Shown piece after piece: positions 26,568-35,131 of a stretch of 64,000 bases of DNA. The DNA is from an uncultured Collinsella sp. (lineage in GTDB: Bacteria; Actinomycetota; Coriobacteriia; Coriobacteriales; Coriobacteriaceae), in contig CABVDJ010000001.1 of assembly GCA_902497025.1 (NCBI GenBank), positions 1 through 64,000 on the forward strand. Direction: 5' to 3'. The notes below the pieces were generated by a model. That model was not told the DNA's origin, ran no database searches, and worked only from the letters and a program-made list of their open reading frames with translations. The number at the start of each line of letters is the position of its first letter. Position 1 is the stretch's first letter. The position numbers were made by a program, and so were the translations under genes.

Positions 26568-27443
26568 ATGACGGCTGCTGCGGCTGTGGAGCCCACGGAG
26601 CTTGAAGAACTCATGGAAGCGCAGGCCGAGGCCGCGCATGAGCGCGAGGTTGGGGATGCGACTCGCCCCACGGCAGAGGATCTTGCCGCCTCGCCGACGC
26701 GCATCGACGTCGAGGGCCTCGACCTGTTCTATGGCGATCACCATGCGCTCAAGGACGTGAATATCAAGATCCGCGACAAGCAGATCACTTCGTTCATCGG
26801 GCCTTCGGGCTGCGGAAAGTCCACGTTGCTGCGCTGCTTTAACCGCATGAACGACGGCATCAAGGATTGCCGCATCGAGGGCAAGATTGCGCTCGATGGT
26901 CAAGATATCCTGGGCGATTGCGACATCTGCCGTTTGCGCCAGCGCGTGGGCATGGTGTTCCAACGCCCCAACCCATTTCCCATGAGCATCTACGACAACG
27001 TCGCCTACGGTCCTCGCGGTATGGGTGTGCGCGACCGCGCCGTGCTCGATGAGCTGGTCGAGGACTCCCTGCGTCGCGCTGCCCTGTGGGACGAGGTCAA
27101 GGACAAGCTCAAAGAGTCAGGCCTGGGTCTTTCGGGTGGACAGCAGCAGCGCCTGTGCATCGCCCGCGCACTTGCCGTGCAGCCCGACATTCTGCTGATG
27201 GACGAGCCGACCTCGGCACTCGACCCTGTGTCGACGTTGGTGGTGGAGCAGCTGGCCTGCGAGCTCAAGGAGACCTGCACGCTGGTGGTCGTGACGCACA
27301 ACATGCAGCAGGCCGCGCGTATTTCCGATTCGGTTGCGTTCTTTTTGCTGGGTGAGCTGGTGGAGCACGCGCCCACCGCGCAACTCTTCAAGAATCCGTC
27401 CGATCCGCGCACCGCGGATTATTTGACGGGACGTTTTGGCTGA
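26568..27443 (+). CDS. pstB: Phosphate ABC transporter ATPase PstB
   Basis: ATPase of the high-affinity phosphate importer. Walker [11 protein letters not shown]-loop [19 protein letters not shown], signature LSGGQQQR, Walker [14 protein letters not shown] and H-loop VVTHN are intact, and the CxDI/NPFP features are PstB-specific. It has an acidic N-terminal extension of about 40 residues. GGAGGTG lies six bases before the ATG at 26568. pstS, pstC and pstA are not in the window; instead a PhoB/PhoR-like pair follows. Confidence 0.93.
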   Translation: MTAAAAVEPTELEELMEAQAEAAHEREVGDATRPTAEDLAASPTRIDVEGLDLFYGDHHALKDVNIKIRDKQITSFIGPSGCGKSTLLRCFNRMNDGIKDCRIEGKIALDGQDILGDCDICRLRQRVGMVFQRPNPFPMSIYDNVAYGPRGMGVRDRAVLDELVEDSLRRAALWDEVKDKLKESGLGLSGGQQQRLCIARALAVQPDILLMDEPTSALDPVSTLVVEQLACELKETCTLVVVTHNMQQAARISDSVAFFLLGELVEHAPTAQLFKNPSDPRTADYLTGRFG

Positions 27444-27507
27444 CGCTGTCTTTTACAGGTGCCTTTAGGGTTAAGATGCGGTCATATCGGCCGCAAAGGG
27501 GTTCAAC

Positions 27508-28236
27508 ATGATCTATTACGTCGAGGACGATGACAACATCAGGGATTTGACAGTCTACGCGCTGCGCAAGCAGGGAATCGAGGCCGAGGGCTTTTCGTGT
27601 GATGGCGAGTTTAAAGCTGCCGTGGCGCGACGGGTGCCCGATGCCGTGCTGCTCGATATCATGCTGCCCGACACCGATGGCTTGGCGATTATGCGTCGCC
27701 TGCGTGCCGATCGCCTGACGGCGACGGTGCCCATCATGATGCTTACCGCCAAGGACACCGAACTCGACAAGGTGATGGCGCTCGATGGCGGTGCCGACGA
27801 TTACCTGACTAAGCCGTTTTCGCTCATGGAGCTTGCGAGCCGCTGCCGCGCACTGCTGCGTCGCGGCGGCATGGTCAAGCAGGCGAGCGATGTGCTCAGC
27901 GTGGGCGACATCGTGCTCTCGCCCAGCCATCGCGAGGTGACCGTTGCCGGCGAGCCGCTTAAGCTCACCCTGCGCGAGTTCGACCTGCTCGAGTACCTCA
28001 TGCGCAAGCCCGGCGTGGTCTTTACCCGCGAGTCGTTGCTGCAGAGCGTGTGGGGCTGGGACTTCGACGGCGGTTCGCGCACCGTCGACGTGCATGTGCA
28101 GACGCTTCGCCAAAAACTGGGCGAGCATGCCGGCGCCATCGAGACCGTGCGCGGCGTGGGCTACCGCTTGGCCGAGCCTTCTGCCGGTGATGGTGCCGAA
28201 GGTGACGACACCGCGGCCACCGCATCGGAGGAGTAA
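27508..28236 (+). CDS. PhoB-like response regulator
   Basis: OmpR-family regulator: receiver with Asp50 (VLLDIMLPDTDG) and GADDYLTKPFS, then a winged helix (TVDVHVQTLRQKLG, IETVRGVGYRL). 242 residues. AAAGGGG precedes the ATG. The order pstB-regulator-kinase points to phosphate-starvation control, as in PhoBR, by context. Confidence 0.87.
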   Translation: MIYYVEDDDNIRDLTVYALRKQGIEAEGFSCDGEFKAAVARRVPDAVLLDIMLPDTDGLAIMRRLRADRLTATVPIMMLTAKDTELDKVMALDGGADDYLTKPFSLMELASRCRALLRRGGMVKQASDVLSVGDIVLSPSHREVTVAGEPLKLTLREFDLLEYLMRKPGVVFTRESLLQSVWGWDFDGGSRTVDVHVQTLRQKLGEHAGAIETVRGVGYRLAEPSAGDGAEGDDTAATASEE

Positions 28237-28239
28237 CCC

Positions 28240-29664
28240 GTGGTCTTCGCCCCCCAGGGAAAACATACGCTGTCGCACCGCGTTTTTGTGACGATCTTTG
28301 TCTGCGCCATGGCGGTTATCGTGGCGTTTACGGTGCTGGGTGCGTTCTTTGTGCAAAACACCTTGGCGGATGCCACGAGTGCCAATCTGGCGCAGGAAAC
28401 CGAGCTCATTGCTGCCGCCCTCGACGAGCAGCAGGAGCCCATCCCGTTCTTGTGTAGCCTCGATCGCGAGGACTTGCGCATCACGCTGATTAACAAGGAT
28501 GGATCGGTTGCCTACGACAACGAGGCGTCGCCTTCCACACTGCCCAACCATGGCGATCGCCCCGAGGTCATCGAGGCCTTTGAGAGTGGTTTGGGTTCCG
28601 CGGAGCGCGCAAGCTCTACGCTCGACGAGATTATGCTGTATCGCGCCGTCGCCCTTGATAACGGCCAGGTTGTCCGCTTGGCGCAGGCCCAGCCTGGCGT
28701 TGCGGCGATTTTGCTGTCGATGGTGGCGCCGATGCTACTTATCGCAGCAGCGGGTGCGGTACTCTCGTTTTTTATGGCGCGCCGCGAGTCCCGTGCCATC
28801 ATCGCGCCGTTGCAAGAGGTGGATTTAGACCACCCACGCCGTAGCTATGAGCACGCCTATGCCGAGATGGTCCCCATGCTTGAGCGTATCGAGTCGCAGC
28901 GCCAGGAGCTCAAGCGCCAAATGGCGGTGCTAGCGGACAACGACCGTATGCGCCGCGAGTTCACGGCGAATATCACTCATGAGCTCAAGACGCCGCTTAC
29001 GGCGATTTCGGGCTATGCCGAGCTCATCGCAAACGGCATGGTCGAGGGCGAGGACGACCTGCGCAACTTTGGCGGTCGCATCTATCGTGAGGCGGGCCGC
29101 TTGGCAGCGCTTGTCAACGATATCCTTACGCTGTCTAACTTGGACGAGGCCGAGCGTGCAACTGAGGGCGAGGCGGTGCCCATTGGGTCCACGGAGCCTA
29201 TTGAGCTCTCGCGTGCCATCTACGCGGTTGAGCAGCGTCTTGAACAGGTCGCCCGTCAGGCGAATGTGACGATAAGTCATGAGACCAAGCCTGTGGTCAT
29301 CGAAGGCGTGTCGCGCTTGATTGACGAGCTCATCTATAATCTGGCAAGCAACGCCATCCGCTACAATCGACCCGGCGGTACGGTTACGCTGCAGTGCGGC
29401 ACCAACGACGAAGGCCATCCGTTCCTCGCGGTCGCCGACACGGGAATCGGTATCGCGCCTGAAGAACAGGGCAAGGTATTTGAGCGGTTCTATCGCGTGG
29501 ACAAGAGTAGGTCCAAGGCACGCGGCGGAACCGGCCTGGGGCTTGCCATTGTCAAGCATTCGGCCCTGTATCATCACGCCACGCTCGATCTGTCGAGCGA
29601 GTTGGGCGTGGGAACCACCATTACGGTGACGTTTCCCATACAGCAGGACGAGCCATTCGCATAG
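28240..29664 (+). CDS. PhoR-like sensor histidine kinase
   Basis: 474 residues. Two membrane helices (about 20-42 and 160-182) flank an extracytoplasmic domain of about 115 residues, then a linker, the HisKA box (ITHELKTPLTAISGYAELI, His247) and the HATPase (LASNAIRYNRPGG, ERFYRVDKSRSK, GGTGLGLAIVKH). The GTG start follows GGAGGAG, three bases after the regulator stop. The cytoplasmic region resembles PhoR, but a PAS domain is not obvious. Confidence 0.87.
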   Translation: MVFAPQGKHTLSHRVFVTIFVCAMAVIVAFTVLGAFFVQNTLADATSANLAQETELIAAALDEQQEPIPFLCSLDREDLRITLINKDGSVAYDNEASPSTLPNHGDRPEVIEAFESGLGSAERASSTLDEIMLYRAVALDNGQVVRLAQAQPGVAAILLSMVAPMLLIAAAGAVLSFFMARRESRAIIAPLQEVDLDHPRRSYEHAYAEMVPMLERIESQRQELKRQMAVLADNDRMRREFTANITHELKTPLTAISGYAELIANGMVEGEDDLRNFGGRIYREAGRLAALVNDILTLSNLDEAERATEGEAVPIGSTEPIELSRAIYAVEQRLEQVARQANVTISHETKPVVIEGVSRLIDELIYNLASNAIRYNRPGGTVTLQCGTNDEGHPFLAVADTGIGIAPEEQGKVFERFYRVDKSRSKARGGTGLGLAIVKHSALYHHATLDLSSELGVGTTITVTFPIQQDEPFA

Positions 29665-29689
29665 CGATACAACATAGATATTGATGTAG

Positions 29690-29718
29690 ACGCCGCATTT
29701 GACTTTCGGGTGCGGCGT
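29690..29718 (+). terminator. Possible terminator after the PhoR-like gene
   Basis: Stem ACGCCGCA/TGCGGCGT with a 13-base loop, followed by a short, interrupted T tract. Confidence 0.5.
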
Positions 29719-29783
29719 TGTTGTGCAATTTTACGATTGCTTCCGACATTTTTACAGGAGAGCCTGTTTCTTATGTATAGAGT

Positions 29784-29812
29784 TTGGTCTCGGTAAAAAG
29801 ATGCGATAACAT
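29784..29812 (+). promoter_or_regulatory. Promoter of the exopolysaccharide control genes
   Basis: TTGGTC (29784-29789), 17 bases, TAACAT (29807-29812), 48 bases before the first ATG. Confidence 0.55.
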
Positions 29813-29859
29813 ACGGACAGTTTTGTCAATCCGAACTGGGGAAATGAAAGGCAAGCTGC

Positions 29860-30516
29860 ATGACCCTTCTCGAACTGTTCCAGCTGCTGAAGAAGCACCT
29901 TCAGCTGGTCATCACCCTTCCGGTGGTCTGCGCGATCGCCATGGGTATCGTGTCCTTCGTTGCGATGGACAACACCTATACCGCGACGACGAGCATGTAC
30001 ATTCTCGCCAAGACCGACGATAGCGGTCAGATGAGCTACAACGATCTCTCGGCGAGTCAGATGCTTTCCAACGATATCGCCACGCTGCTGGATAGCGATA
30101 GCGTTAAGAGCGGCGCAGCCAATGAACTGGGCCTCACCGATCTGGATGACTACAAGGTGTCTGTTTCCTCCGAGACCACCACGCGTGTCATTACGCTTTC
30201 GGTTACCGGCACCGATGCCAAGGAGACGGCTAAGGTCGCAAAGGCCATGGCCAGCTCGGTGAGTACGGTCGCTCAGAACGTCGGCGCTGCCCAGAGCATC
30301 AACGTTATCGACGAGGCTAAGACTCCCGAAGTCCCCAGCGGTCCCAAGCGTATGCTGTACGTTGCTGTCGCGTTCCTCGCGGGCATCTTTATCGCAGTTG
30401 CCTATGTCGTTTTGGCAGACATGCTCAACACCCGCATCCGCGGTGCCGAAGAGGCAGAAGAGCTCCTGGGCATTCCCGTTGTTGGCCGAATTCCGGCTAT
30501 GAAAGGTGGTAAATAG
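29860..30516 (+). CDS. Wzz/YveK-type polysaccharide chain-length regulator
   Basis: Polysaccharide co-polymerase with two membrane helices (residues about 18-38 and 165-190) around an extracytoplasmic domain. It ends in a cytoplasmic tail that usually docks the partner tyrosine kinase (IRGAEEAEELLGIPVVGRIP). 218 residues, typical of Gram-positive YveK/CapA. First gene of a trio with the kinase (2-base gap) and the phosphatase. Confidence 0.88.
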   Translation: MTLLELFQLLKKHLQLVITLPVVCAIAMGIVSFVAMDNTYTATTSMYILAKTDDSGQMSYNDLSASQMLSNDIATLLDSDSVKSGAANELGLTDLDDYKVSVSSETTTRVITLSVTGTDAKETAKVAKAMASSVSTVAQNVGAAQSINVIDEAKTPEVPSGPKRMLYVAVAFLAGIFIAVAYVVLADMLNTRIRGAEEAEELLGIPVVGRIPAMKGGK

Positions 30517-30518
30517 GC

Positions 30519-31256
30519 ATGGCTAAGGCAAAGAACACCGATAAGCTCGTTGTACAGAATGCCGCCAAGACCCTTCTGGCCAACATCCGCTTTGCGAGCG
30601 TGGACGACCCCATTCGCACCATCACCGTTACGTCCTCGATTCCCAACGAGGGCAAGTCTACGGTTTCCATCAACCTTGCCCAGGCTATCGCCACCAGCGG
30701 CAAGAGCGTCCTGCTGGTCGAGGCTGATATGCGTCGCAGGTCCCTTGCCGATATGCTCGGTGTCCGCTCCCGCGGCGGACTCTATGCAGTCCTTTCCGAG
30801 CAGGTTTCTATTGACCAGGCGATTGTCGAGACGGGTCAGAAGAACTTCTACTTCCTCGATGCCGAGCCGCATATTCCCAATCCTGCCGACATCATCGTCT
30901 CTCACCGCTTTGCCAAGCTGGTAAAGGCACTGTCCGCCAAGTTCCAGTACGTCATCTTTGATGCTCCCCCGGTCGGCACCTTCATCGATGCTGCCGAGAT
31001 CGCAAGTCTGACCGACGGTGCGCTTTTTGTCGTGCGTGAGGATTTCACCAAGCGCGAGGAGGCGCTCAACGCCATCGGTCAGCTTAAGAAGTCCGAGAAG
31101 GTCAAGCTCATCGGTACCGTTATGAACTACTGCGAGACCGAGACCAGCGAGTACTACTACTCCTACTACACCAAGGACGGTAAGAAGGTGAAGAAGGGCT
31201 CCGACGATCAGGGGACTTCCAAAAAGGGCATCTTCACCAACCGAGCAAACGTTTAG
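30519..31256 (+). CDS. BY-type tyrosine kinase (CpsD/YwqD family)
   Basis: Bacterial tyrosine kinase that autophosphorylates to control capsule or exopolysaccharide assembly. Walker A SSIPNEGKSTVSINLAQA, Walker A' VLLVEADMRRRSLAD, Walker B VIFDAPPVGTFIDA and a C-terminal Tyr cluster (SEYYYSYYTKDG) are all present. 245 residues. Requires the preceding Wzz-type protein as activator in known systems. Confidence 0.93.
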   Translation: MAKAKNTDKLVVQNAAKTLLANIRFASVDDPIRTITVTSSIPNEGKSTVSINLAQAIATSGKSVLLVEADMRRRSLADMLGVRSRGGLYAVLSEQVSIDQAIVETGQKNFYFLDAEPHIPNPADIIVSHRFAKLVKALSAKFQYVIFDAPPVGTFIDAAEIASLTDGALFVVREDFTKREEALNAIGQLKKSEKVKLIGTVMNYCETETSEYYYSYYTKDGKKVKKGSDDQGTSKKGIFTNRANV

Positions 31257-31273
31257 TTGATTAAGGCTGACCT

Positions 31274-31924
31274 ATGCGTGACATTCATTGCCATATCTTG
31301 CCGGGTGTAGACGACGGCGCCGCCGATCTCGATGAGAGCTTGGCGATGCTCGAGGCTGCCAAGCGGGCCGGTGTAACCAGAATCGTTTGCACTCCTCACT
31401 GCCGTGATCCCTATTTTGATTACGACAAGATGTGGGATGCCTTTGAGCTGCTGCGTGATAACGCTGACGGTTTTCCGCTCCAGATGGGCTTCGAGGTCAA
31501 CCATCGAAAGCTCGTTGAGCTTGGTATCGATGCCGCGGAGCACTTGCATTTCGATGGAACCAATGAGTTCCTGCTCGAGCTTTCGACGCATGCCGATGCG
31601 TATGCGTTTAGAGAGTACGAGAACACGATTTACGATTTGCAGTGCCGTGGCTACCAGGTGATCATCGCTCATCCTGAGCGCTATCGTGCGGTTCAAAAGG
31701 ATGTAAGTGTGGCGGAGCGCCTGGTCGATATGGGCTGCAAGCTGCAGGCTTCGGCGGACTTTATTGCCGGCGGTCGCTTTGGTCGCGAGAAAAAGCCGGC
31801 ACAACGCCTGTTCGATCAGAACCTGTACAGCTTCATCGCGAGCGATGCCCATAACGTGGGTCATTACGACTGCCTGGCGAAGGCTCGCGCGAAGTTTAGC
31901 GTGCGCGGAGCTCATTTTCGCTAA
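31274..31924 (+). CDS. PHP-family tyrosine phosphatase (CpsB/YwqE)
   Basis: Manganese-dependent phosphatase of the PHP superfamily that dephosphorylates the BY-kinase. Metal ligands appear in DIHCHILPGVDDGA, CTPHCRDPYF, GFEVNHR, IIAHPERY and IASDAHNVGHYD. 216 residues; shorter C terminus than some homologues. Third gene of the trio. Confidence 0.92.
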   Translation: MRDIHCHILPGVDDGAADLDESLAMLEAAKRAGVTRIVCTPHCRDPYFDYDKMWDAFELLRDNADGFPLQMGFEVNHRKLVELGIDAAEHLHFDGTNEFLLELSTHADAYAFREYENTIYDLQCRGYQVIIAHPERYRAVQKDVSVAERLVDMGCKLQASADFIAGGRFGREKKPAQRLFDQNLYSFIASDAHNVGHYDCLAKARAKFSVRGAHFR

Positions 31925-31963
31925 TATCTGTCCCTAACGTTCGCATTGAATGAAAGGGCAGCC

Positions 31964-32464
31964 ATGGATATCCAACTTAAGACGGGATGCTTTGATGACG
32001 CGGCGTTGGTGCGCCGCGTCGTTTTTATGGACGAGCAGGGCTACGAGAATGAGTTCGACGCTATCGACGAGGATCCGAACTGCATTCATGTGACGCTCTA
32101 TGTAGACGGCGAGCTTGCCGGTTGCTCGCGCGTGTTTCCCGAAGAGCTTGAGCGCGCGGCTGGCGCAGAGGCTCCGGTTTCGCCGGCGTGCGACTTGGAC
32201 GAAGGCGTCGCAGCGGGGGAGACCTATATTATGGGGCGCGTGGCTGTGCTGCCGAGCATGCGCCGTCGCGGTCTGGCGAGCAAGATCGTCGAGGCCAGTG
32301 ATGCCGCCGCGCGTGATGCCGGTGCCAAGCTCATAAAACTGCATGCGCAGGAATACGTGCTGCCACTCTATGCCAAGGCGGGCTACACGCAAATTGCCCC
32401 GGTAGATTACGAAGACGAGGGCCAACCCCATGTCTGGATGGCCAAGCGCGTAGATGGCAGATAG
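31964..32464 (+). CDS. GNAT-family N-acetyltransferase
   Basis: Acetyl-CoA-dependent GNAT: core strands around CIHVTLYVDGELAGCSRVF, the acetyl-CoA loop VAVLPSMRRRGLASKIVE and the C-terminal KLHAQEYVLPLYAKAGYTQI. This arrangement resembles the ElaA/YjcF-type subgroup, for which substrates are poorly known. The ATG at 31964 follows AAAGGG; an upstream TTG is less likely. 166 residues. Functionally unrelated to the preceding trio as far as I can see. Confidence 0.85.
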   Translation: MDIQLKTGCFDDAALVRRVVFMDEQGYENEFDAIDEDPNCIHVTLYVDGELAGCSRVFPEELERAAGAEAPVSPACDLDEGVAAGETYIMGRVAVLPSMRRRGLASKIVEASDAAARDAGAKLIKLHAQEYVLPLYAKAGYTQIAPVDYEDEGQPHVWMAKRVDGR

Positions 32465-32666
32465 GGACGTTCCTTTCCTGCCGGCAGTTGGGGACACTCC
32501 TTGGCAATTGGCGCATCGGGGCGCTTAGACATACAGTTTTTCGATTCCGTATGTATATATGCGCGTTAATGGGTTATAAAATCTAAGTCTGAACATAGCA
32601 GGTCTGCGATGCGGCTCGGGCGACCGGGCCGTTTTTGCGGACAGGGGTAGCGCGAAAGGACTGCAC

Positions 32667-34691
32667 ATGCGTCAATTTAAGACCGAGAGCAAAAAACTGC
32701 TCGACCTCATGATCAACTCCATCTACACCAATAAGGAAATCTTCCTGCGCGAGCTTATCTCTAACGCGAGCGACGCCGTCGACAAGCTCAACTTTAAGAG
32801 CCTGCAGGACCCGAGCGTCAAGATCGACCAGGGCGACCTGGCCATTCGCGTCTCCTTTGATAAAGACGCCCGCACCATTACCATCTCGGATAACGGCATT
32901 GGCATGACCGCCGAGGAGCTGGAGCGCAATCTGGGCACCATCGCCCATTCCGGCTCCGAGGAGTTTAAGACCGAGAACGCCGAGCAGCAGGGCTCCGATG
33001 TCGACATCATCGGTCAGTTTGGCGTGGGCTTCTACTCGGCTTTTATGGTCGCCAGCCATGTGAAGGTCGTCAGCCGCGCCTACGGCGAGGATGTCGCCCA
33101 TGTGTGGGAATCCGACGGTCTTGAGGGCTACACCATCGAGGACGGCGAGCGCGCCGAGCATGGTACCGATGTCATCCTGACGCTGCGCGAGAACGAGAAG
33201 CTCGATGCCGACGGCGAGGCCGAGACCTACGATCGCTTCCTGACCGAGTGGGGTCTCAAGAGCCTGATTCAGCAGTACAGCAACTATGTGCGCTACCCGA
33301 TTCAGATGATGGTGTCCAAGAGCCGCCAGAAACCCAAGCCCGAGGACGCCGGCGACGATTACAAGCCCGAGTACGAGGACTACCAGGAGCTCGAGACCGT
33401 CAATTCCATGACACCGATCTGGAAGAAGCGCAGCTCCGATGTCGAGCAGAAGGACTACGACGAGTTCTACAAGTCCACGTTCCACGACTTTGACGATCCC
33501 GCGCGCACTATCAGCTTCCATGCCGAGGGTACGCTTGAGTACGATGCGCTGCTGTTTGTGCCGGGTCGCGCGCCGTTCGATCTGTACAGCAAGGATTACG
33601 AGAAGGGCCTGGCGCTCTACAGCTCCAACGTCCTGATCATGGAGAAGTGCGACGACCTGCTGCCCGACTACTACAACTTTGTCCGCGGCGTCGTGGATTC
33701 CGCCGACGTGTCGCTCAACATCTCGCGCGAGACGCTTCAACAGAACCGTCAGCTCAAGGCCATCGCCAAGCGTGTGGAAAAGAAGATTACCGCCGACCTT
33801 GAGGATATGCGTGACAACGACCGCGAGGCCTACGAGAAGTTCTTTGAGAACTTTGGCCGCGGTCTTAAGTACGGCATCTACTCGAGCTATGGCATGAAGG
33901 CCGATGAGCTCGCCGACCTGTTGCTGTTCTGGTCTGCCAAGGAGCAGAAGATGATTACCCTGGCCGAGTATGCCAAGGGCATGCCCGAGGATCAGAAGGC
34001 CATCTACTACGCCGCCGGTGACTCGCGTGAGCGCTTGGCCAAGATGCCCGTGGTAAAGGGCGTGCTCGACCGCGGCTATGACGTGCTGCTGCTGACGCAG
34101 GATGTGGATGAGTTCACGTTCCAGGCTATGCGTGAGTACGTTGCCGCCGATATGCCCAAGATCTACGAGGACGATGCTGCCCGCGAGGCTGCCGAGAAGG
34201 CTGTGGCCGACGGTGCCGAGCCCGAGGTCGAGGATCGTCATTTGGAGCTCAAGAACGTCGCGACCGGTGATCTTGACCTGGCGACCGAGGATGAGAAGAA
34301 GGAGGCCGAGGACGCCACCAAGGAGAACGAGGACCTCTTTAGCGCCATGAAGGAGGCGCTCGGCGACAAGGTCGAGAAGGTCGCCGTCTCTGCGCGCCTG
34401 ACCGATGCTCCCGCGTGCATCACCACCGAGGGCCCGCTTTCGCTCGAGATGGAGAAGGTGCTCCAGAAGGGACCCGAGGGCGCGCCCGACGGCATGCCCA
34501 AGAGCCAGCGCGTGCTCGAGCTCAACGCCAAGCACCCGGTCTTCGACAAGCTTGTCGCTGCCCAGAAGGCAGGCGACGCCGACAAGATCAAGCAATACTC
34601 TGGTCTGCTCTATGACCAGGCTCTGCTGGTCGAGGGCATCCTCCCCGAGGACCCCGTTGCCTTCGCGGCGGCTGTTTGCAACTTGATGTAG
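32667..34691 (+). CDS. htpG: Hsp90 chaperone HtpG
   Basis: ATP-dependent Hsp90-type chaperone. N-terminal GHKL ATPase (RELISNASDAVDKL, ISDNGIGMTAEEL, IGQFGVGFYSAFMVA), a middle domain (RGVVDSADVSLNISRE) and a C-terminal dimerisation domain. 674 residues with an acidic insertion near residues 505-560. Starts after GCGAAAGGA. No heat-shock operator (CIRCE or HAIR) was recognised in the 200 bases upstream, though a short palindrome ACATACAG/CGTATGT lies near 32530-32553. Confidence 0.95.
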   Translation: MRQFKTESKKLLDLMINSIYTNKEIFLRELISNASDAVDKLNFKSLQDPSVKIDQGDLAIRVSFDKDARTITISDNGIGMTAEELERNLGTIAHSGSEEFKTENAEQQGSDVDIIGQFGVGFYSAFMVASHVKVVSRAYGEDVAHVWESDGLEGYTIEDGERAEHGTDVILTLRENEKLDADGEAETYDRFLTEWGLKSLIQQYSNYVRYPIQMMVSKSRQKPKPEDAGDDYKPEYEDYQELETVNSMTPIWKKRSSDVEQKDYDEFYKSTFHDFDDPARTISFHAEGTLEYDALLFVPGRAPFDLYSKDYEKGLALYSSNVLIMEKCDDLLPDYYNFVRGVVDSADVSLNISRETLQQNRQLKAIAKRVEKKITADLEDMRDNDREAYEKFFENFGRGLKYGIYSSYGMKADELADLLLFWSAKEQKMITLAEYAKGMPEDQKAIYYAAGDSRERLAKMPVVKGVLDRGYDVLLLTQDVDEFTFQAMREYVAADMPKIYEDDAAREAAEKAVADGAEPEVEDRHLELKNVATGDLDLATEDEKKEAEDATKENEDLFSAMKEALGDKVEKVAVSARLTDAPACITTEGPLSLEMEKVLQKGPEGAPDGMPKSQRVLELNAKHPVFDKLVAAQKAGDADKIKQYSGLLYDQALLVEGILPEDPVAFAAAVCNLM

Positions 34692-34698
34692 TTGGGTC

Positions 34699-34882
34699 GT
34701 TACGCGGTTTTACCAAACCGCGTAACAGCTCGACGCTGCCCTCAGTTCCGCCGTTCTAACGAACGGCGGACCAGTCGACGCTGCGCGGGCGCCAGAGCGA
34801 CAACTTGTCATTCAAAGAGGACGGCATGACCAGAAGGTCTATGCCGTCCTCTTTTCATGCCAATTTGTTCGCTCTGGCGCCC
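34699..34882. repeat. Inverted-repeat block downstream of htpG (family II)
   Basis: Three structures. First, a 28-base palindrome GTTACGCGGTTT...GCGTAAC (34699-34726), identical to 40138-40165. Second, a hairpin CCGCCGTTC/GAACGGCGG (34748-34769). Third, a nested element: outer arms GGGCGCCAGAGCGA (34787-34800) and complement (34869-34882), inner arms 34814-34826 and 34841-34853 around the loop TGACCAGAAGGTC. The element probably terminates transcription, but is far more elaborate than needed. Confidence 0.8.
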
Positions 34883-34927
34883 GCTCGCTGGCATTGCCAA
34901 AACATCGACGTTGCCGTGGTCCTAAGT

Positions 34928-34981
34928 AGTCATTGGGGACGTTCTTGTTTGACTAGTCGTTTAAGAACGTCCCCAATGACT
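34928..34981. repeat. Perfect 19-bp inverted repeat
   Basis: AGTCATTGGGGACGTTCTT (34928-34946) and its exact complement (34963-34981), 16-base loop. The remaining 34982-35131 upstream of the YhgE gene is AT-rich and holds no feature I can support. Confidence 0.85.
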
Positions 34982-35131
34982 AGTCGGATTGATAATTTGT
35001 GCGGGTTGTGGTTTTGTGACCTGCTGAAATTTAAGATACTGTACAACTGTACGTTAACTCATCTTCGTAGTATATTGCTACCCGCAAAACTCAACACCAT
35101 TGTGCTTTGAGACGTTAAAGCGCCTACTACA

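Noticed and set aside
22967..29664. Glycopeptide-resistance gene cluster
   Set aside because: Only VanRS-like signalling and a DacA-type carboxypeptidase are present; no vanH, ligase or vanX gene, and pstB follows.
32465..32666. Heat-shock operator upstream of htpG
   Set aside because: No CIRCE or HAIR consensus found; only a short ACATACAG/CGTATGT palindrome of unclear meaning.
34805..35110. Open frame of 101 codons downstream of htpG
   Set aside because: It runs through the family II hairpin and the 19-bp inverted repeat, and has no ribosome site or recognisable protein features.
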